This document shows, in pieces, positions 28,446 to 38,732 of a stretch of 64,000 bases of DNA. Numbering within the stretch: position 1 is the stretch's first letter; each line of letters begins with the position of its first letter. Under the pieces are notes generated by a model. That model did no database searches. It saw nothing but the letters and a program-made list of their open reading frames with translations, and was not told the DNA's origin. This stretch comes from Alitta virens. Taxonomy: Eukaryota > Annelida > Polychaeta > Phyllodocida > Nereididae. The translations under genes were made by a program, and so were the position numbers. The stretch covers positions 45,362,247 to 45,426,246 of the forward strand of contig OW028576.1 in assembly GCA_932294295.1 (NCBI GenBank), in the 5' to 3' direction.

Positions 28446-29040
28446 TTAAGGCCCCCTCACACATAGCCGGAGTAGAGACCGGAGCGTCCTGGAGGACAAC
28501 TCCAGCATACTCCGGGTAATGCCGTGTAGACATCATGTGCATTTCCGGCATTGTCCGGGGCTATCCGGGAACACCGTGGGACTCCGGCAAAAAAATCAAA
28601 CGTTTAATTTTTCATGCCGGAGGTACCAGAGTAATTTATCCGTGTTGCTCCGTGTAGACTCCCAGTAGACTCCGCCGATCTCCGGGAATCTCACACGGGT
28701 GAACACGTGGCAACACGGAGTCAACAAAGAGTGAACAAGGAGAGCAGGTTACGGGTCAATTGCTTGACACCGGTAACCCCGGTAGGTACACGGTGTCACA
28801 CTAAGTCAATACGGAGAGGCCGGAGTGAACAAGGTGTCAACACGATGTCAAATAGACTGACACAGAGTGAGTACGGATGTTATCGTATATATAGCACCGC
28901 CCGCCATCTTGGGAGAAGCATCAATCCGGTGCACGCTGTTCATCATTGATCATCGAATTAATTGCATTATCGCTCACTTCTTCTGGATTGCTGAACTCTA
29001 CCAAAGCCTTGGTACTACTGCCGTTGCTTTGAATAACCAC

Positions 29041-30361
29041 CATGCTACCTAGGAGAGGAAAAGGGAGGGCTACCAAGAAGACTGTCGTGCAAGAGGAAGT
29101 TGGACCTGCTGTTGGAGAAGATGCAGGAAGTAATACCTCTACAGTTTCAAGACCGCAAAGGCATGCCTGATTTATCTGGGCCAGTTGTACCTGCTGCTGC
29201 TGAGGTACCTGCTACAACTGCAGCTGCTGCAGCTGCTGCAGCTCCACCACCACCTACAGCAAAAGCGAAAAGGCACAAAAAAGAAACCCTGAACCTGACA
29301 GAAGACCAAGAACAAGATGTGGCTGACTGGTACCGTGCCCAGGAGATGCTCTACAACCGGCGGCTTTCACAATACAAGCGGATAGACATTAAATCGCGAA
29401 TAATCGACCAGAAGGCCAAAGAGCTGTCGTGCACATCCCAGCAGCTGAAGACGTGGACGACTCCATGTGGACATCAGTGGGGAAGTTTACTGATCCAAGC
29501 AAGAAGCCTTCTGGTGGGGCTGCCAGAATCCTTACAGACCGGGATAACTGGATAATGGAAAATTTAGGGTATCTGGAGAGGCACATCAAGAGGGTTGACG
29601 CTGGGAAATGGAAGAGAAGGTGGGCAGCTTTCCCACAGTTTATCGGCAAAAAGTGCATCAACCAGCAACAGAAGTACCACTGAGGATGATGACACTTCTG
29701 ATGCGGAGGTCATTGTGGATACTTCGGATGATGGTGGCAGAGATTCGGATACTAGCAGGTCCAAGGGTGGGCCTTACAAGGGCAGCAGCAGCAGCAGGAA
29801 GGGGGCCCCTCCTCCAACCAAGAAGAAGTCAAGACGCCATCACGAGCCTCGTCATCATCATGACTGTGATGCATCCAGCCTTGCAGGTAGTGGAGGTGGA
29901 TATGCTACACAAGCTGTCACTCAAGTAAGTATACCGCTTCAGTTGTCGTGATAATCAGGAGAATGTAATTGTAATCTTGTAGTGTAAATTTGTAATTGTA
30001 ATCTTGCAGTTTAAAGTTGTAGTTTTTCCATAGTAGCAAGTGGTAGCTTTGTTTCTTGGCACTTCCAGTGTCCACTGTATGGTGATGTGTCTTTTTCATT
30101 ACATTGTCAATAATGCACATGCTGTTGCAGTTGCCATGTGACTTACTCTAATGTTCTGTTCTTTCCTATTTCCCACTGATCGAAAAGGCCACCGATCTCC
30201 AGCGGGATATCCAGACCAAGATGAGTCAGCCGACTGACTCAGCCAGCTTGTCGTACATGGTTTTCACGGACATGATATACCACGAGGTCATACAAATGGA
30301 CACGGACACTTGGTCGGATTACCAGGCACAAGCGTTGCAGCACCTCATGCAATTCAAGTAG
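29041..30361 (+). pseudogene. Harbinger accessory DNA-binding protein (MADF/Myb-SANT-like)
   Basis: ATG at 29041 gives MLPRRGKGRATKKTVVQEE. The coding continues in three frames: an Ala/Pro-rich linker, then LTEDQEQDVADWYRAQEMLY, KRIDIKSRIIDQKAKELSC and QQLKTW (MADF-like helices). MWTSVGKF and ARILTDRDNWIMENLGYLER follow, and then the acidic STTEDDDTSDAEVIVDTSDD. Exon 1 ends at 29924 (CAA|GTAAGT). A second exon, 30188-30361, gives ATDLQRDIQTKMSQPT and ends QALQHLMQFK with a TAG. Frameshifts near 29160, 29460 and 29600 indicate decay (or sequence error). In Harbinger systems this protein brings the transposase to the nucleus and TIRs. Confidence 0.8.
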
Positions 30362-30382
30362 GAGTATCGTCGAAAGCACCAG

Positions 30383-30445
30383 TTGCAGCAGCAACAGCAG
30401 CAGCAACAGCAACTGCAACAGCAACAGCAGTATCATCCCTATGTG
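30383..30445 (+). repeat. (CAG)n-like trinucleotide run
   Basis: CAGCAACAGCAG-type repeats just downstream of the MADF gene stop. Encodes poly-Gln or poly-Ala in open frames but lies outside the gene model. Confidence 0.8.
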
Positions 30446-31051
30446 CCTCATGTCCCTCCGCAACAGCAGTTCGTCCTACTACAGGCACTTCGACCGCCCC
30501 TGTTGGGCAGATGTTCCCTCATCATTCTTTCAGCCCTGCTGCCCAGATGTTTGCTACTGCATCCGGCCCTTCGCCCCAAGCACACATGTCGTCTGCCTGC
30601 ACCGACCCCCACTCCTGAGATATCTTCGACGATCATCAGTCAGGCATGGTTGACTGCAGGTCCTTCGCACGGTCATCCCACTTGATTGCAGCACGCCTCA
30701 GGATGCTTCTCTCACCAGCTACTTGCTGAACACCAGTGTGGGGGGGATAGTTGGTGGTGATGACCATAACTCCTCCTTTTCGGTGCCCACGCCTCCAACT
30801 ACCACAACAGAGTAATCTTCACCTGAAAACGAACAATGAATTTTTATTAAAAGCAAGTTTAAACATTTAAAGTTACAGGTTTTTGTAGTTTTAACTTTTA
30901 TTTTGACATGTTAAGTGTATTGCATACGTTTGCATGACAATAATTAAATGCTGTGTCATTAAATGTTGTGTACTTTTTTGCACTTGTGTGCTGCAGATGT
31001 CTGAGGTTTCGTAATAATTAAATGTTCAAACTTACATCATTCGTGTTGTTT

Positions 31052-32411
31052 TCAAATCTTGTCTTGTTGCCATGGTACACTCCCAGCTTCTGAGTTGACA
31101 TAGTTGACCAAGTATTGCTGCATTTCCTTGCCTGCTCTGTTGGTGATGCCTCTGTACACATCTCCCATGTCTGGTAGATTGGCATTCTCCCTCCATACAC
31201 CTGGGATGATCGCATGGATGTCTGCATTTTCCTGGTCCACAGCATTCACTTGAGCAGTTGGATACTTCAGCCTCAGTAGGTTGTACAGCACACAGCAAGC
31301 AAGAGTTATGGTGCACACTCTGTCAGGACTTTGAGGCATTGTTGTGAGGAGACACCTGAACCTGGCAGCCAAAAGTCCAAAAGGCATTCTCTACCACCCG
31401 TCTAGCTCTAGAACGTCTGTAGTTGAAGATTCGGTCTTCCATCATCATGTTCCTGTGAGGCAGAGGCTTCATCATCCAAGTCTGCAGTCCAAAGGCATCA
31501 TCCCCAACTATGAAGTAAGGCACTGGCTGGTCATCATTCGGCAGGTTGTCTGGTTCAGGTAATCCAATGTTCCCACTTTCTAGCGCTTCCTTCAATTCTG
31601 TCTGACTAAACACTCCAGCATCTGAGCCTGATCCACTGGCACCAATGTCAACATAGAGGAACTTGTATTCAGCATCAACTACAGCCAGTAGGACAATAGA
31701 GAAAAATCCCTTGTAGTTGTAGAACAGGGATCCGGACTTCCTAGGACATCTGATGGCAACGTGCTTGCCATCAATGGCACTGACACAGTGGGGGAAGTTC
31801 CATCTGTTGTAGAATCCATTGGCAACTTCTTTCCAGGCTTCTGGGGTTACAGGACAACACATCACTTCTGCTAAGTACTCGTCTATGATGGCCTGGCAGA
31901 CTTCGATGACAAGGATAGAAATGGTATTGAAGGCTACCCTGAATCCATACTGCAGAGACATGTAGCTGTTGCCCGTACCCAGGTAGCGCAAGGTAATAGC
32001 CAGTTTCAGTCCAGGTTCAAGGGCCCTCCTCCGAAAGGTATCCTGCTTTGTAAACCTAGGTCCCACTCTTGCCAGAACTTCATGAAATAAGTCAGGCTCC
32101 ATCCTCATGAAATTCTTGAAGCCACCCACATCTTCTGCAGTCAATTCAGCCATCAGTTTTTCATACTGCCCATAAAGAGGTCTTCTTAGAAGCCAAGGTC
32201 GCACCCACATTCACCTTATTCTTCTTCTTCGGGCAGCACCAGCATTTTGTAAGAAGTCATCTTCATCAGTTGTTGATGCGGCCCTCTCTGCAGCGTCTTG
32301 CAGTTTCTGTTCTTCTTGCAGAAGTATATCATTTGCAGCAGTAAGTAGCTGGACTTGCATGTCCAGGTACTTCACATCCAATTCCACCTTGTCGTAGTGT
32401 GATAAAGACAT
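31052..32411 (-). pseudogene. PIF/Harbinger (HARBI1-like) DDE transposase
   Basis: On the minus strand ATG at 32411 (MSLSHYDKVELDVKYL) reads to a TGA at 32211-32213, probably a mutated Trp, and resumes at once with MWVRPWLLRRPLYGQYEKLM, the conserved Harbinger start. The catalytic triad is visible: CVSAIDGKHVAI (Asp), ASGSGSDAGVF (Asp) and RRVVENAF (Glu). One extra T at about 31380 shifts the frame; the C-terminal part continues as GLLAARFRCLLTTMPQSPDR to LVNYVNSEAG and a stop at 31052. Apart from these two lesions it has full family length, so loss of function is recent. Confidence 0.92.
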
Positions 32412-33189
32412 AATAATTATCCATTCTTGTGTAGTAGCAGCAACACCTTTGCAGTATGGTAGTCCGAAGTGGAATGATGGCCAGTGGAACTGGTTCCGGG
32501 AGAAAACAGGTTAACTCGGCAGTAAGATCATGTACAGATCGTGTATATCCGTGAAGGCCCCATGTAACATCCGGTTCACTCCGCACTCATCCGGGACACC
32601 CATGTTACTTCCGGCAACAGCCATGGCTCGTTCCTTGGTGCACCGGACACCTCCGTGTACCGCCGGTGTTTCAACCGTACATATCCGTGTAGCGACTGTA
32701 TACATCCGTGTAATAGCCGTGTTGCTCCTTGTTGCCAACTTCTTGTTATTGTGTCCACACCGCAAAATTTTTCTTTCATTGACATTTCCAACTTTTTCGC
32801 CTGGACCGCCCCGGATTGAAGAAATTTCATTCCGGGACGCTCCGGGGTCTAATCCGGCTATGTTTGAAGGGGCCTCTAGCTAATGCCATTGGCTTGTATG
32901 CAGCCTGGCAACTTAACATCTCGGGATCAATACCCTACATGCTTTATACTTTATGAGAAAGTCTATATCACAAGGTTAGTGACCCCTGTGTACTAACTGG
33001 TAATTGGGTGTTCATGCCAGGCTTGCTAAATCTGAGCCAACAATTGGTTGGTTGTATTAAACGTGTAAGCTATATTATTGGCAAATTCACGTTATTGTGT
33101 TGAAGATGTATCTGGAATAGAATTAGCTAATTCCCATAAAACCCACAAGTCAGACTATCCCAAGCTCTAGCTCCTTCTAGGCCTGTGGT

Positions 33190-33440
33190 GTACCACAATT
33201 ACCAATAAGCCACTGTAAGTCCCATAATTCCCGTAAGTCCTGAATAATTCCACAATTTCCTAGAAGCCCTTCTGGGTCCCCATAATTCCCGTAAGTCATG
33301 AATAATTCTGCAATTCTCTAGAAGCCCTTCTGGGTCTTCTTAATTCCCGTAAGTCCTGAATAATTCTGCAATTCCCTAGAAGCCCTTCTACGTCCCCATA
33401 ATTCCAGTATGTCCTCAATAATTCCACCAAGTCCTAAATA
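33190..33440. repeat. 60-bp tandem array (right subterminal array of element E)
   Basis: Three to four copies of a unit of about 60 bp starting near CATAATTCCCGTAAGTCC and containing TAGAAGCCCTTCTGGG. It shares the CATAATTCCC word with the left array but has a different period. Confidence 0.8.
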
Positions 33441-33648
33441 ATCTCTGTTAAATCAATAAGTCCCTATGATGCCCAATAAATCCTGCAATTCCTTTACATC
33501 CTTAATAACTCCCCTATCTCCATATGGGTCCCATGAGGTCCTTCAATTCCTATCTAATTCCAGCATTTCCTGTAAGTCCTCCAAGTCCTGCAATTCCCAA
33601 ATGGGAGTCCCGCATGGGAATTATGGGGTTAAATGGGGCCTCTTATTA

Positions 33649-36600
33649 TCTATAAATGTTTGTGGATTACGATCCAGACTTGTTAACCCCGACTTTATAG
33701 AAACCATTTGTAAATATGACATTATTTGTGTTCAAGAAACCAAAACTGATGATGCAGATTTAGAATTTCTTAAAAATACTTTTGAAAAAATTAATTTTTG
33801 TATCTTACTCAAAAATAGATTACATTTGTCTAACCATAGATGTGGAGGTTTGGCCTTTTTAGTAAAGAAATCTTTAAAGGAGCATGTCAAGTATGTTGAT
33901 AGAAATTATAGAAATGCACAATGGTTAATAGTGAGTAAAGGTTTAACAAAATACAAGTATGACTTGGTCTTGGGTAATATTTATATACCTCCTGAGAATT
34001 CAAAATATGCCCGTCAGGATGAGTTTGATGATCTCTTACAAGAGTTATTGAATTATGCATCTAATGACTTTTATATTAGCTTGTGTGGAGACTTTAATGC
34101 TCATTCTAGGGGTCTTATTGACTATTGTGAATTAGATGACATCATTTTTAATGAGTGTAACATTGACGAGTTTCTTAGGGATGATTTTAGTGACATCTCA
34201 ACATTAATGAAATGTGGTTTTGAATTAACAATGTTAAATTCAGATAGGTTGCCTCCATGTGGTTATGGAAATCAATTAGTTGAATTATGCAAAGCCTCTT
34301 CATTACTCATTTTAAATGGTAGAGTTGGTAGAGACCGTTACCTTGGGAAACCAACAACTAAGTTTGAAACAGTAATAGACTATTTTATGACATCTAGTAC
34401 ATTGTTTCCATTAGTAAAATCATTTGAAATAGAAGATTTTGATCCCATTTTTTCAGATGCTCATTCTAAATTAGCATGTAGTTTCATGATTGGTGATTGT
34501 ACTCACCCTCATGCTTCATCTTTAGTGCAGCCTATTTCATCTAATAACGGTGTGGATGAGTTTATGCCTGTGGAATGGGTTGAGGATAAAAAGTTAAATT
34601 TTGTTCAAAAGGTGAACTCAAATTCTATTCAACATTTGGTAGACTATAGTCAAGGAATAGATTTTGATGTTAATGTAGCAACAAATATGTTAAAACAAGT
34701 TTTCATTTATGCTGCAACAGAGTGTTTTTCTGTGGTTAATAAGAATAAGAGGAAAAATAAGTCAAAGAAAAATTGTAATACTAAAGAGTGGTTTGATTCT
34801 GAGTGTAAATTAGCTAGGAAAGCATATCATTCAGCAAAGCATGTAAATAATATTAGAAAAACTTCTGAGAGTCACGAATTTTTGATCAAAAAGAGTAAAG
34901 AGTATAAGAAGGTGCTGCATAAAGCACAGAGTACATTCAAAAAGAATCTAGAAACTGAGTTAAGACAAATGAAATCAAAGAAGCCTAAAGATTACTTTAG
35001 GTTACTGAACAGTAAGAAAAGATCTGATTGTAAGGTAGACTTTAATACTATGTTCCTTTATATGAAAGATCTAATGAACAGTGATATTTCTTATCAAGAT
35101 TCTGATGTTTCTGATGTCTGTGATTTTAATGACACTCTAATGGAGAGTGAGGAATGCAGAAACATTCTGAATTCTAGTATAACTACAGAAGAAATATTGA
35201 ACATGGTGAAAAAGTTGAAGCTGTCAAAAGCTAAGGGTATCGATCTGATAAAGAATGAATGCATTAAATATACCCTTAACTCTATGATGCCAGTATATCT
35301 CAAAATCTTTAACAGAATACTTGATATTGGTGTTATTCCTGAGGATTGGTTGATAGGCATAATATTGCCATTATACAAGAATAAAGGTGATCCTGAAGAT
35401 CCTGATAATTATCGGGGTATTACTCTCTTAAGTTGTCTAAGTAAGCTTTTTACTGGTATACTTAATGCTAGATTAGTTAAATTTTCAGAGGCTGTTGATT
35501 TGATAAATGAAAATCAGGCTGGTTTTCGTCAAGGTTATAGCACAGTAGATCACATTTATCTGCTCAAAAGTATTATAGATTTATATATTTCTAACAAGAA
35601 AAAACTGTATTGTGCTTTCATTGATTATCGCAAGGCCTTTGATTCTGTATGGCATTCGGGTTTATGGTTAAAGCTCCTAAAGAGTAATATTTCTGGTAAG
35701 ATATTGAAAGTTATTCAATGTATGTACAAGAATATTAAATCCTGTGTGTCTATTGACATTAATAGATCTGATTATTTTATCAGTAATATTGGAGTTAGAC
35801 AGGGAGAAAACTTATCCCCTTTTCTTTTTTCCCTATATGTCAATGATTTAGAAGATTTTTTATTAACTAAAAATTGTAAATGCCTGAGTTTTTCCAGTCC
35901 TGAGTTAAACATGTACTTGAATCTATTTGTATTGCTTTATGCTGATGACACAGTTATTCTTGCTGACTCTAGTATCAATCTGCAATTAGCACTTGACAAA
36001 TTGTCAGAGTTTTGCACATTATGGAAATTATCAGTTAATGAAAAGAAAACAAAGATTTGTGTATTTTCAAAGAGGAAGTTTAAGTCAAATGACTTGCGTT
36101 TTATTTACAATGGGTCGCAATTAGAAATTGTAGACAACTTTCAGTATCTGGGTGTTGTTTTCAAGTTTAATGGTAAATTTGACCTTTGTAAAAAGAGGCT
36201 TTATACACAAGGTAAAAAAGCATTGTTTAGCGTGTTAAAAAATTGTCGAAAATATGATTTACCAATTGATCTACAATTAGATCTATTTGATAAAATGGTT
36301 TTGCCAATTCTTACATACGGTTGTGAAGTTTGGGGGTTGGAAAAAATTGATATAATTGAGAAACTTCATTTGAAATTCTGTAAATTTATCTTACATGTGA
36401 AGAGTAGCACACCTAATGTTATGGTGTATGGTGAGTTGGGTAGATATCCACTGTTTATAGATGTTTATTCTAGAATGGTTAAATTTTGGATGAAGATGCT
36501 TATTGGTAGTGACAAAAAACTTTCTTACAAGATGTATAATGTGTGTAGATTGCTAGATGAGTATTTGCCTTGGTTGTCGAAGATTAAAGAAATTTTATAT

Positions 36601-37110
36601 TCTTGCGGTTTATATGCAATCTGGGATTATAATATTCCAGTTAATCCACAATGGCTGTCTAAAACTGTAAAGTTGAAACTAAAGGATATCTACCTCTCTG
36701 AGTGGAGACAATCTGTTGATTTGTCAAGCAAATGCTATCTATACAGAATTTATAAGAATGATATTAAACTAGAAGACTATTTAGTAACTTTACCATCCAG
36801 TTTAAGAATAAACTTGTGTAAATTTAGAACAGTTAATCATAATCTTCCAGTCGAAACTGGAAGATATAGGAATATCCCTAGGCATTTAAGATACTGTACT
36901 ATTTGCAATGAAAATGTTTTGTGTGATGAATTTCACATTATTTTTGTATGTAAGGAATTACAATCGTATAGACGTAAATACTTGCCAGCTTCTTTGTGTA
37001 GTCATGGTAATATATCTGTATTGCGATTGCATGACATCATCAATTGCTCTGGCAATAAACTAGTTAACCTAGCTTTATTTGCCAAATATTGTTTAGGTAA
37101 ATTCACTTAG
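33649..37110 (+). CDS. LINE-A ORF2, main part: APE endonuclease, reverse transcriptase, C-terminal Cys/His motif
   Basis: With the 54 codons before element E, the full ORF2 is 1207 residues. The endonuclease blocks are SINVCGLRSRL, IICVQETKT, LGNIYIPPEN, LCGDFNAHSRG and FSDAHSKLAC (a variant of the usual S-D-H). The reverse transcriptase blocks are KLSKAKGIDLI, DNYRGITLLSCLSKLF, QAGFRQGYST, AFIDYRKAFDSVWH, GVRQGENLSPFLFSLYVNDL and the catalytic LLYADDTVILAD. The tail holds YCTICNEN and DEFHIIFVC, a Cys/His motif common in these LINEs. The frame is open to a TAG at 37110 with no internal damage apart from element E, so the insertion is the inactivating event. Confidence 0.93.
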   Translation, partial: SINVCGLRSRLVNPDFIETICKYDIICVQETKTDDADLEFLKNTFEKINFCILLKNRLHLSNHRCGGLAFLVKKSLKEHVKYVDRNYRNAQWLIVSKGLTKYKYDLVLGNIYIPPENSKYARQDEFDDLLQELLNYASNDFYISLCGDFNAHSRGLIDYCELDDIIFNECNIDEFLRDDFSDISTLMKCGFELTMLNSDRLPPCGYGNQLVELCKASSLLILNGRVGRDRYLGKPTTKFETVIDYFMTSSTLFPLVKSFEIEDFDPIFSDAHSKLACSFMIGDCTHPHASSLVQPISSNNGVDEFMPVEWVEDKKLNFVQKVNSNSIQHLVDYSQGIDFDVNVATNMLKQVFIYAATECFSVVNKNKRKNKSKKNCNTKEWFDSECKLARKAYHSAKHVNNIRKTSESHEFLIKKSKEYKKVLHKAQSTFKKNLETELRQMKSKKPKDYFRLLNSKKRSDCKVDFNTMFLYMKDLMNSDISYQDSDVSDVCDFNDTLMESEECRNILNSSITTEEILNMVKKLKLSKAKGIDLIKNECIKYTLNSMMPVYLKIFNRILDIGVIPEDWLIGIILPLYKNKGDPEDPDNYRGITLLSCLSKLFTGILNARLVKFSEAVDLINENQAGFRQGYSTVDHIYLLKSIIDLYISNKKKLYCAFIDYRKAFDSVWHSGLWLKLLKSNISGKILKVIQCMYKNIKSCVSIDINRSDYFISNIGVRQGENLSPFLFSLYVNDLEDFLLTKNCKCLSFSSPELNMYLNLFVLLYADDTVILADSSINLQLALDKLSEFCTLWKLSVNEKKTKICVFSKRKFKSNDLRFIYNGSQLEIVDNFQYLGVVFKFNGKFDLCKKRLYTQGKKALFSVLKNCRKYDLPIDLQLDLFDKMVLPILTYGCEVWGLEKIDIIEKLHLKFCKFILHVKSSTPNVMVYGELGRYPLFIDVYSRMVKFWMKMLIGSDKKLSYKMYNVCRLLDEYLPWLSKIKEILYSCGLYAIWDYNIPVNPQWLSKTVKLKLKDIYLSEWRQSVDLSSKCYLYRIYKNDIKLEDYLVTLPSSLRINLCKFRTVNHNLPVETGRYRNIPRHLRYCTICNENVLCDEFHIIFVCKELQSYRRKYLPASLCSHGNISVLRLHDIINCSGNKLVNLALFAKYCLGKFT

Positions 37111-37311
37111 TTGGCGATATAGAAGCCATGTTATTTTGCATAATTCTTTGAAAGTAACATAGGTGGTGCTAGTGTCGTTGGGACGACACCTAGCGGCAAT
37201 ATTCTGAAGTTGTGTGAATCCTTTATGTTTATATTTATTATATTGTTAATATTAATTATATATATGTATATTGTTGTTATTTCTCATACCCAGACTGGGT
37301 CTAGAAAATAA

Positions 37312-37374
37312 ACATTTGTCATTTGTCATTTGTCATTTGTCAGAAATAAACATTTGTCATTTGTCATTTGCTAC
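37312..37374 (+). repeat. LINE-A 3' tail, (CATTTGT)n
   Basis: Two blocks each begin AATAAACATTTGTCATTTGT and continue in 7-bp CATTTGT units. Short tandem 3' tails replacing poly(A) are seen in several LINE clades. AATAAA may also act as a polyadenylation signal. Confidence 0.75.
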
Positions 37375-37412
37375 AAGGAGGACCGAAAGGCCTTCCCGTC
37401 ATGCATTGCGCG
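37375..37412. repeat. Short dispersed repeat next to the LINE-A tail
   Basis: AAGGAGGACCGAAAGGCCTT and the following GCATTGCGCGC are found inverted at 53980-54016. May be the end of an unrecognised element. Confidence 0.7.
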
Positions 37413-38366
37413 CGATCGCGCTCCAACGCTAAAAAATCGTATTGAAAACATGTCAACTTTCGGGGCTGGTAGTTGTCTAAAATGATCATGACGCACTTTA
37501 TGTAACACGGTAAGTAATTTCCATTGCTTCATTAGACAGTTGCACCCTAACAAACACATTTTTCATTTTGTAAAAAACATGTCGCCGTAAATCACTGATT
37601 ACAGTTGCCCGAGTACGGCCCATCTGACGGTATAACATAAACAATGTTTTGAATGATATTACCCACAGTGCTTTGCTGTCTGTTCGAAGATTGGCGTGAT
37701 TTGTTGGTAAACAAACAGGCTGACTCTAAGTGACAGGTGAAAATGTTTCCGTCAGGGGTTGTCAAATTATCTTCAGTCATGAGCTGCAGACTTAAGTTCA
37801 GTCCATGGTAACTCGATTTCAGACTTGTTTTAAAGTATATATATTACGATTTGTTGTCATAATATTATTATAGATGAATGATAGCGTGAATTAACGTCAT
37901 ATTAAATATTTTTTGTACCTTCAGATTGGTTTTGCAAAATTCGTACTTTTTGGAATGCAACTGGATATGCAGGCAAGCTTGTGCAGGCTTATCAATTATT
38001 TATGTACTTTTTATGTTATGGATTACCATTTTAAAGTTTATCATCAGAAGGGTTTTTTAACATGCAGATCGAGAGTTTTGAAAGATGCTTGATAGATTAT
38101 CATTTGTATCTTCATTTACTACCATCTTGAAACTAAAACTTGCATCGTACTCATTGATCTATGATTTCAAAATGTGAATTTAAGCTACCGTTAATCAGTA
38201 TTAAAGCTATATTGTGTTATTGCATTCAGCCGAACAGTATTATGAGTAAGAAACATGTTTGGATAAGTGGACAGCTTCTACAGCACCTGTCAATTTATAA
38301 TTATATATGTGTTGTGTAATATTAATTTGAAATGTTTGCTTGAAGGCCTCTTTTTTTTATTTTCAG
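37413..38366. other. Upstream region of the SANT-like gene
   Basis: No ORF or element recognised. A short CpG-rich patch (GCGCGATCGCGC near 37408-37422) opens the region. The promoter of the plus-strand gene should lie here, but no core motif is convincing. Confidence 0.3.
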
Positions 38367-38404
38367 CATGGATCTTCTTTGAGGATTTGATCGAGCACTA
38401 TTAG
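38367..38404 (+). other. Possible 5' UTR exon 1 of the SANT-like gene
   Basis: Acceptor TTTTATTTTCAG and donor TTAG|GTGAGA bound 38 nt. The ATG inside hits a stop after three more codons, so it is non-coding. Confidence 0.4.
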
Positions 38405-38559
38405 GTGAGAATCATTATGTTCATTGATGAAAAATAAAAATTAAGTAAATGCAAAGACATTGATTCATTTCAGCAACAGTAGATGTATAAGGCTGGATTG
38501 TTCTAAATGGGGTTATTGTTGAAAACGATGCTTTGTGGTTCAATGCTTTACCATTTCAG

Positions 38560-38623
38560 GATTACGCAGTGAAACAGTACTGTAACCATCTTTTTTATGT
38601 GGGTGTTAACTTAGGTTCCGCAG
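38560..38623 (+). other. Possible 5' UTR exon 2 of the SANT-like gene
   Basis: Acceptor TTACCATTTCAG and donor CGCAG|GTAAGT bound 64 nt with no usable start codon. Confidence 0.4.
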
Positions 38624-38732
38624 GTAAGTTTTTCAGCAGGTAAGCTTTTCAGCAGGTACGCTTTTCTAAGGTAAATGAAGATAAATATAAATAGTAATGT
38701 AAGTTAAATTTACCACAAACTTGAATTTCAGA

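Larger units (their letters stand above)
28449..32875. mobile_element. PIF/Harbinger transposon nested in element E
   Basis: The TIRs begin AGGCCCCCTCACACATAGCC and, from the other end, AGGCCCCTTCAAACATAGCC, with further matches (CCGGAGCGTCC). The flanks TTA and CTA are compatible with a 3-bp TWA-type duplication with one change. It carries the two genes expected of Harbinger elements, a DDE transposase (minus strand) and a MADF/Myb-like protein (plus strand), in divergent ends. Both ends contain long runs of CACGGAGT/CCGTGT-type words. Confidence 0.92.
25190..33641. mobile_element. Element E: 8.45-kb TIR transposon inserted in LINE-A ORF2
   Basis: The ends are AGGCCCCATTTAACC and GGTTAAATGGGGCCT, perfect 15-bp inverted repeats. 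The flanks show CTTATT(A) on both sides (25184-25190, 33642-33648), a 6-7 bp target duplication. Removing the element plus one copy restores the LINE reading frame exactly, which fixes the borders. Subterminal tandem arrays lie at 25285-25640 and 33190-33440. A Harbinger element (28449-32875) is nested inside. Element E's own transposase was not identified. The 6-7 bp duplication does not fit Harbinger, hAT or Tc1; Dada-type elements make such duplications, but there is no sequence proof. Confidence 0.85.
23279..37375 (+). mobile_element. LINE-A: non-LTR retrotransposon with NADAR-SGNH ORF1 (interrupted by element E)
   Basis: The order is ORF1 (23348-25020), 8 nt, ORF2 (from 25029, resumed at 33649-37110), a 3' UTR and a (CATTTGT)n tail at 37312-37374. 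Without element E the LINE would be about 5.6 kb, a usual LINE length. The exact 5' end is unclear (the start given is approximate) and no target duplication was identified. ORF2 type and 3' microsatellite tail place it among APE-endonuclease LINEs of the Jockey/CR1/L2-like group; the clade was not resolved. Confidence 0.85.

Noticed and set aside
30239..30685. Gln-, Leu- and Ala-rich frames around the CAG run
   Set aside because: Products of a trinucleotide repeat after the end of the MADF gene.
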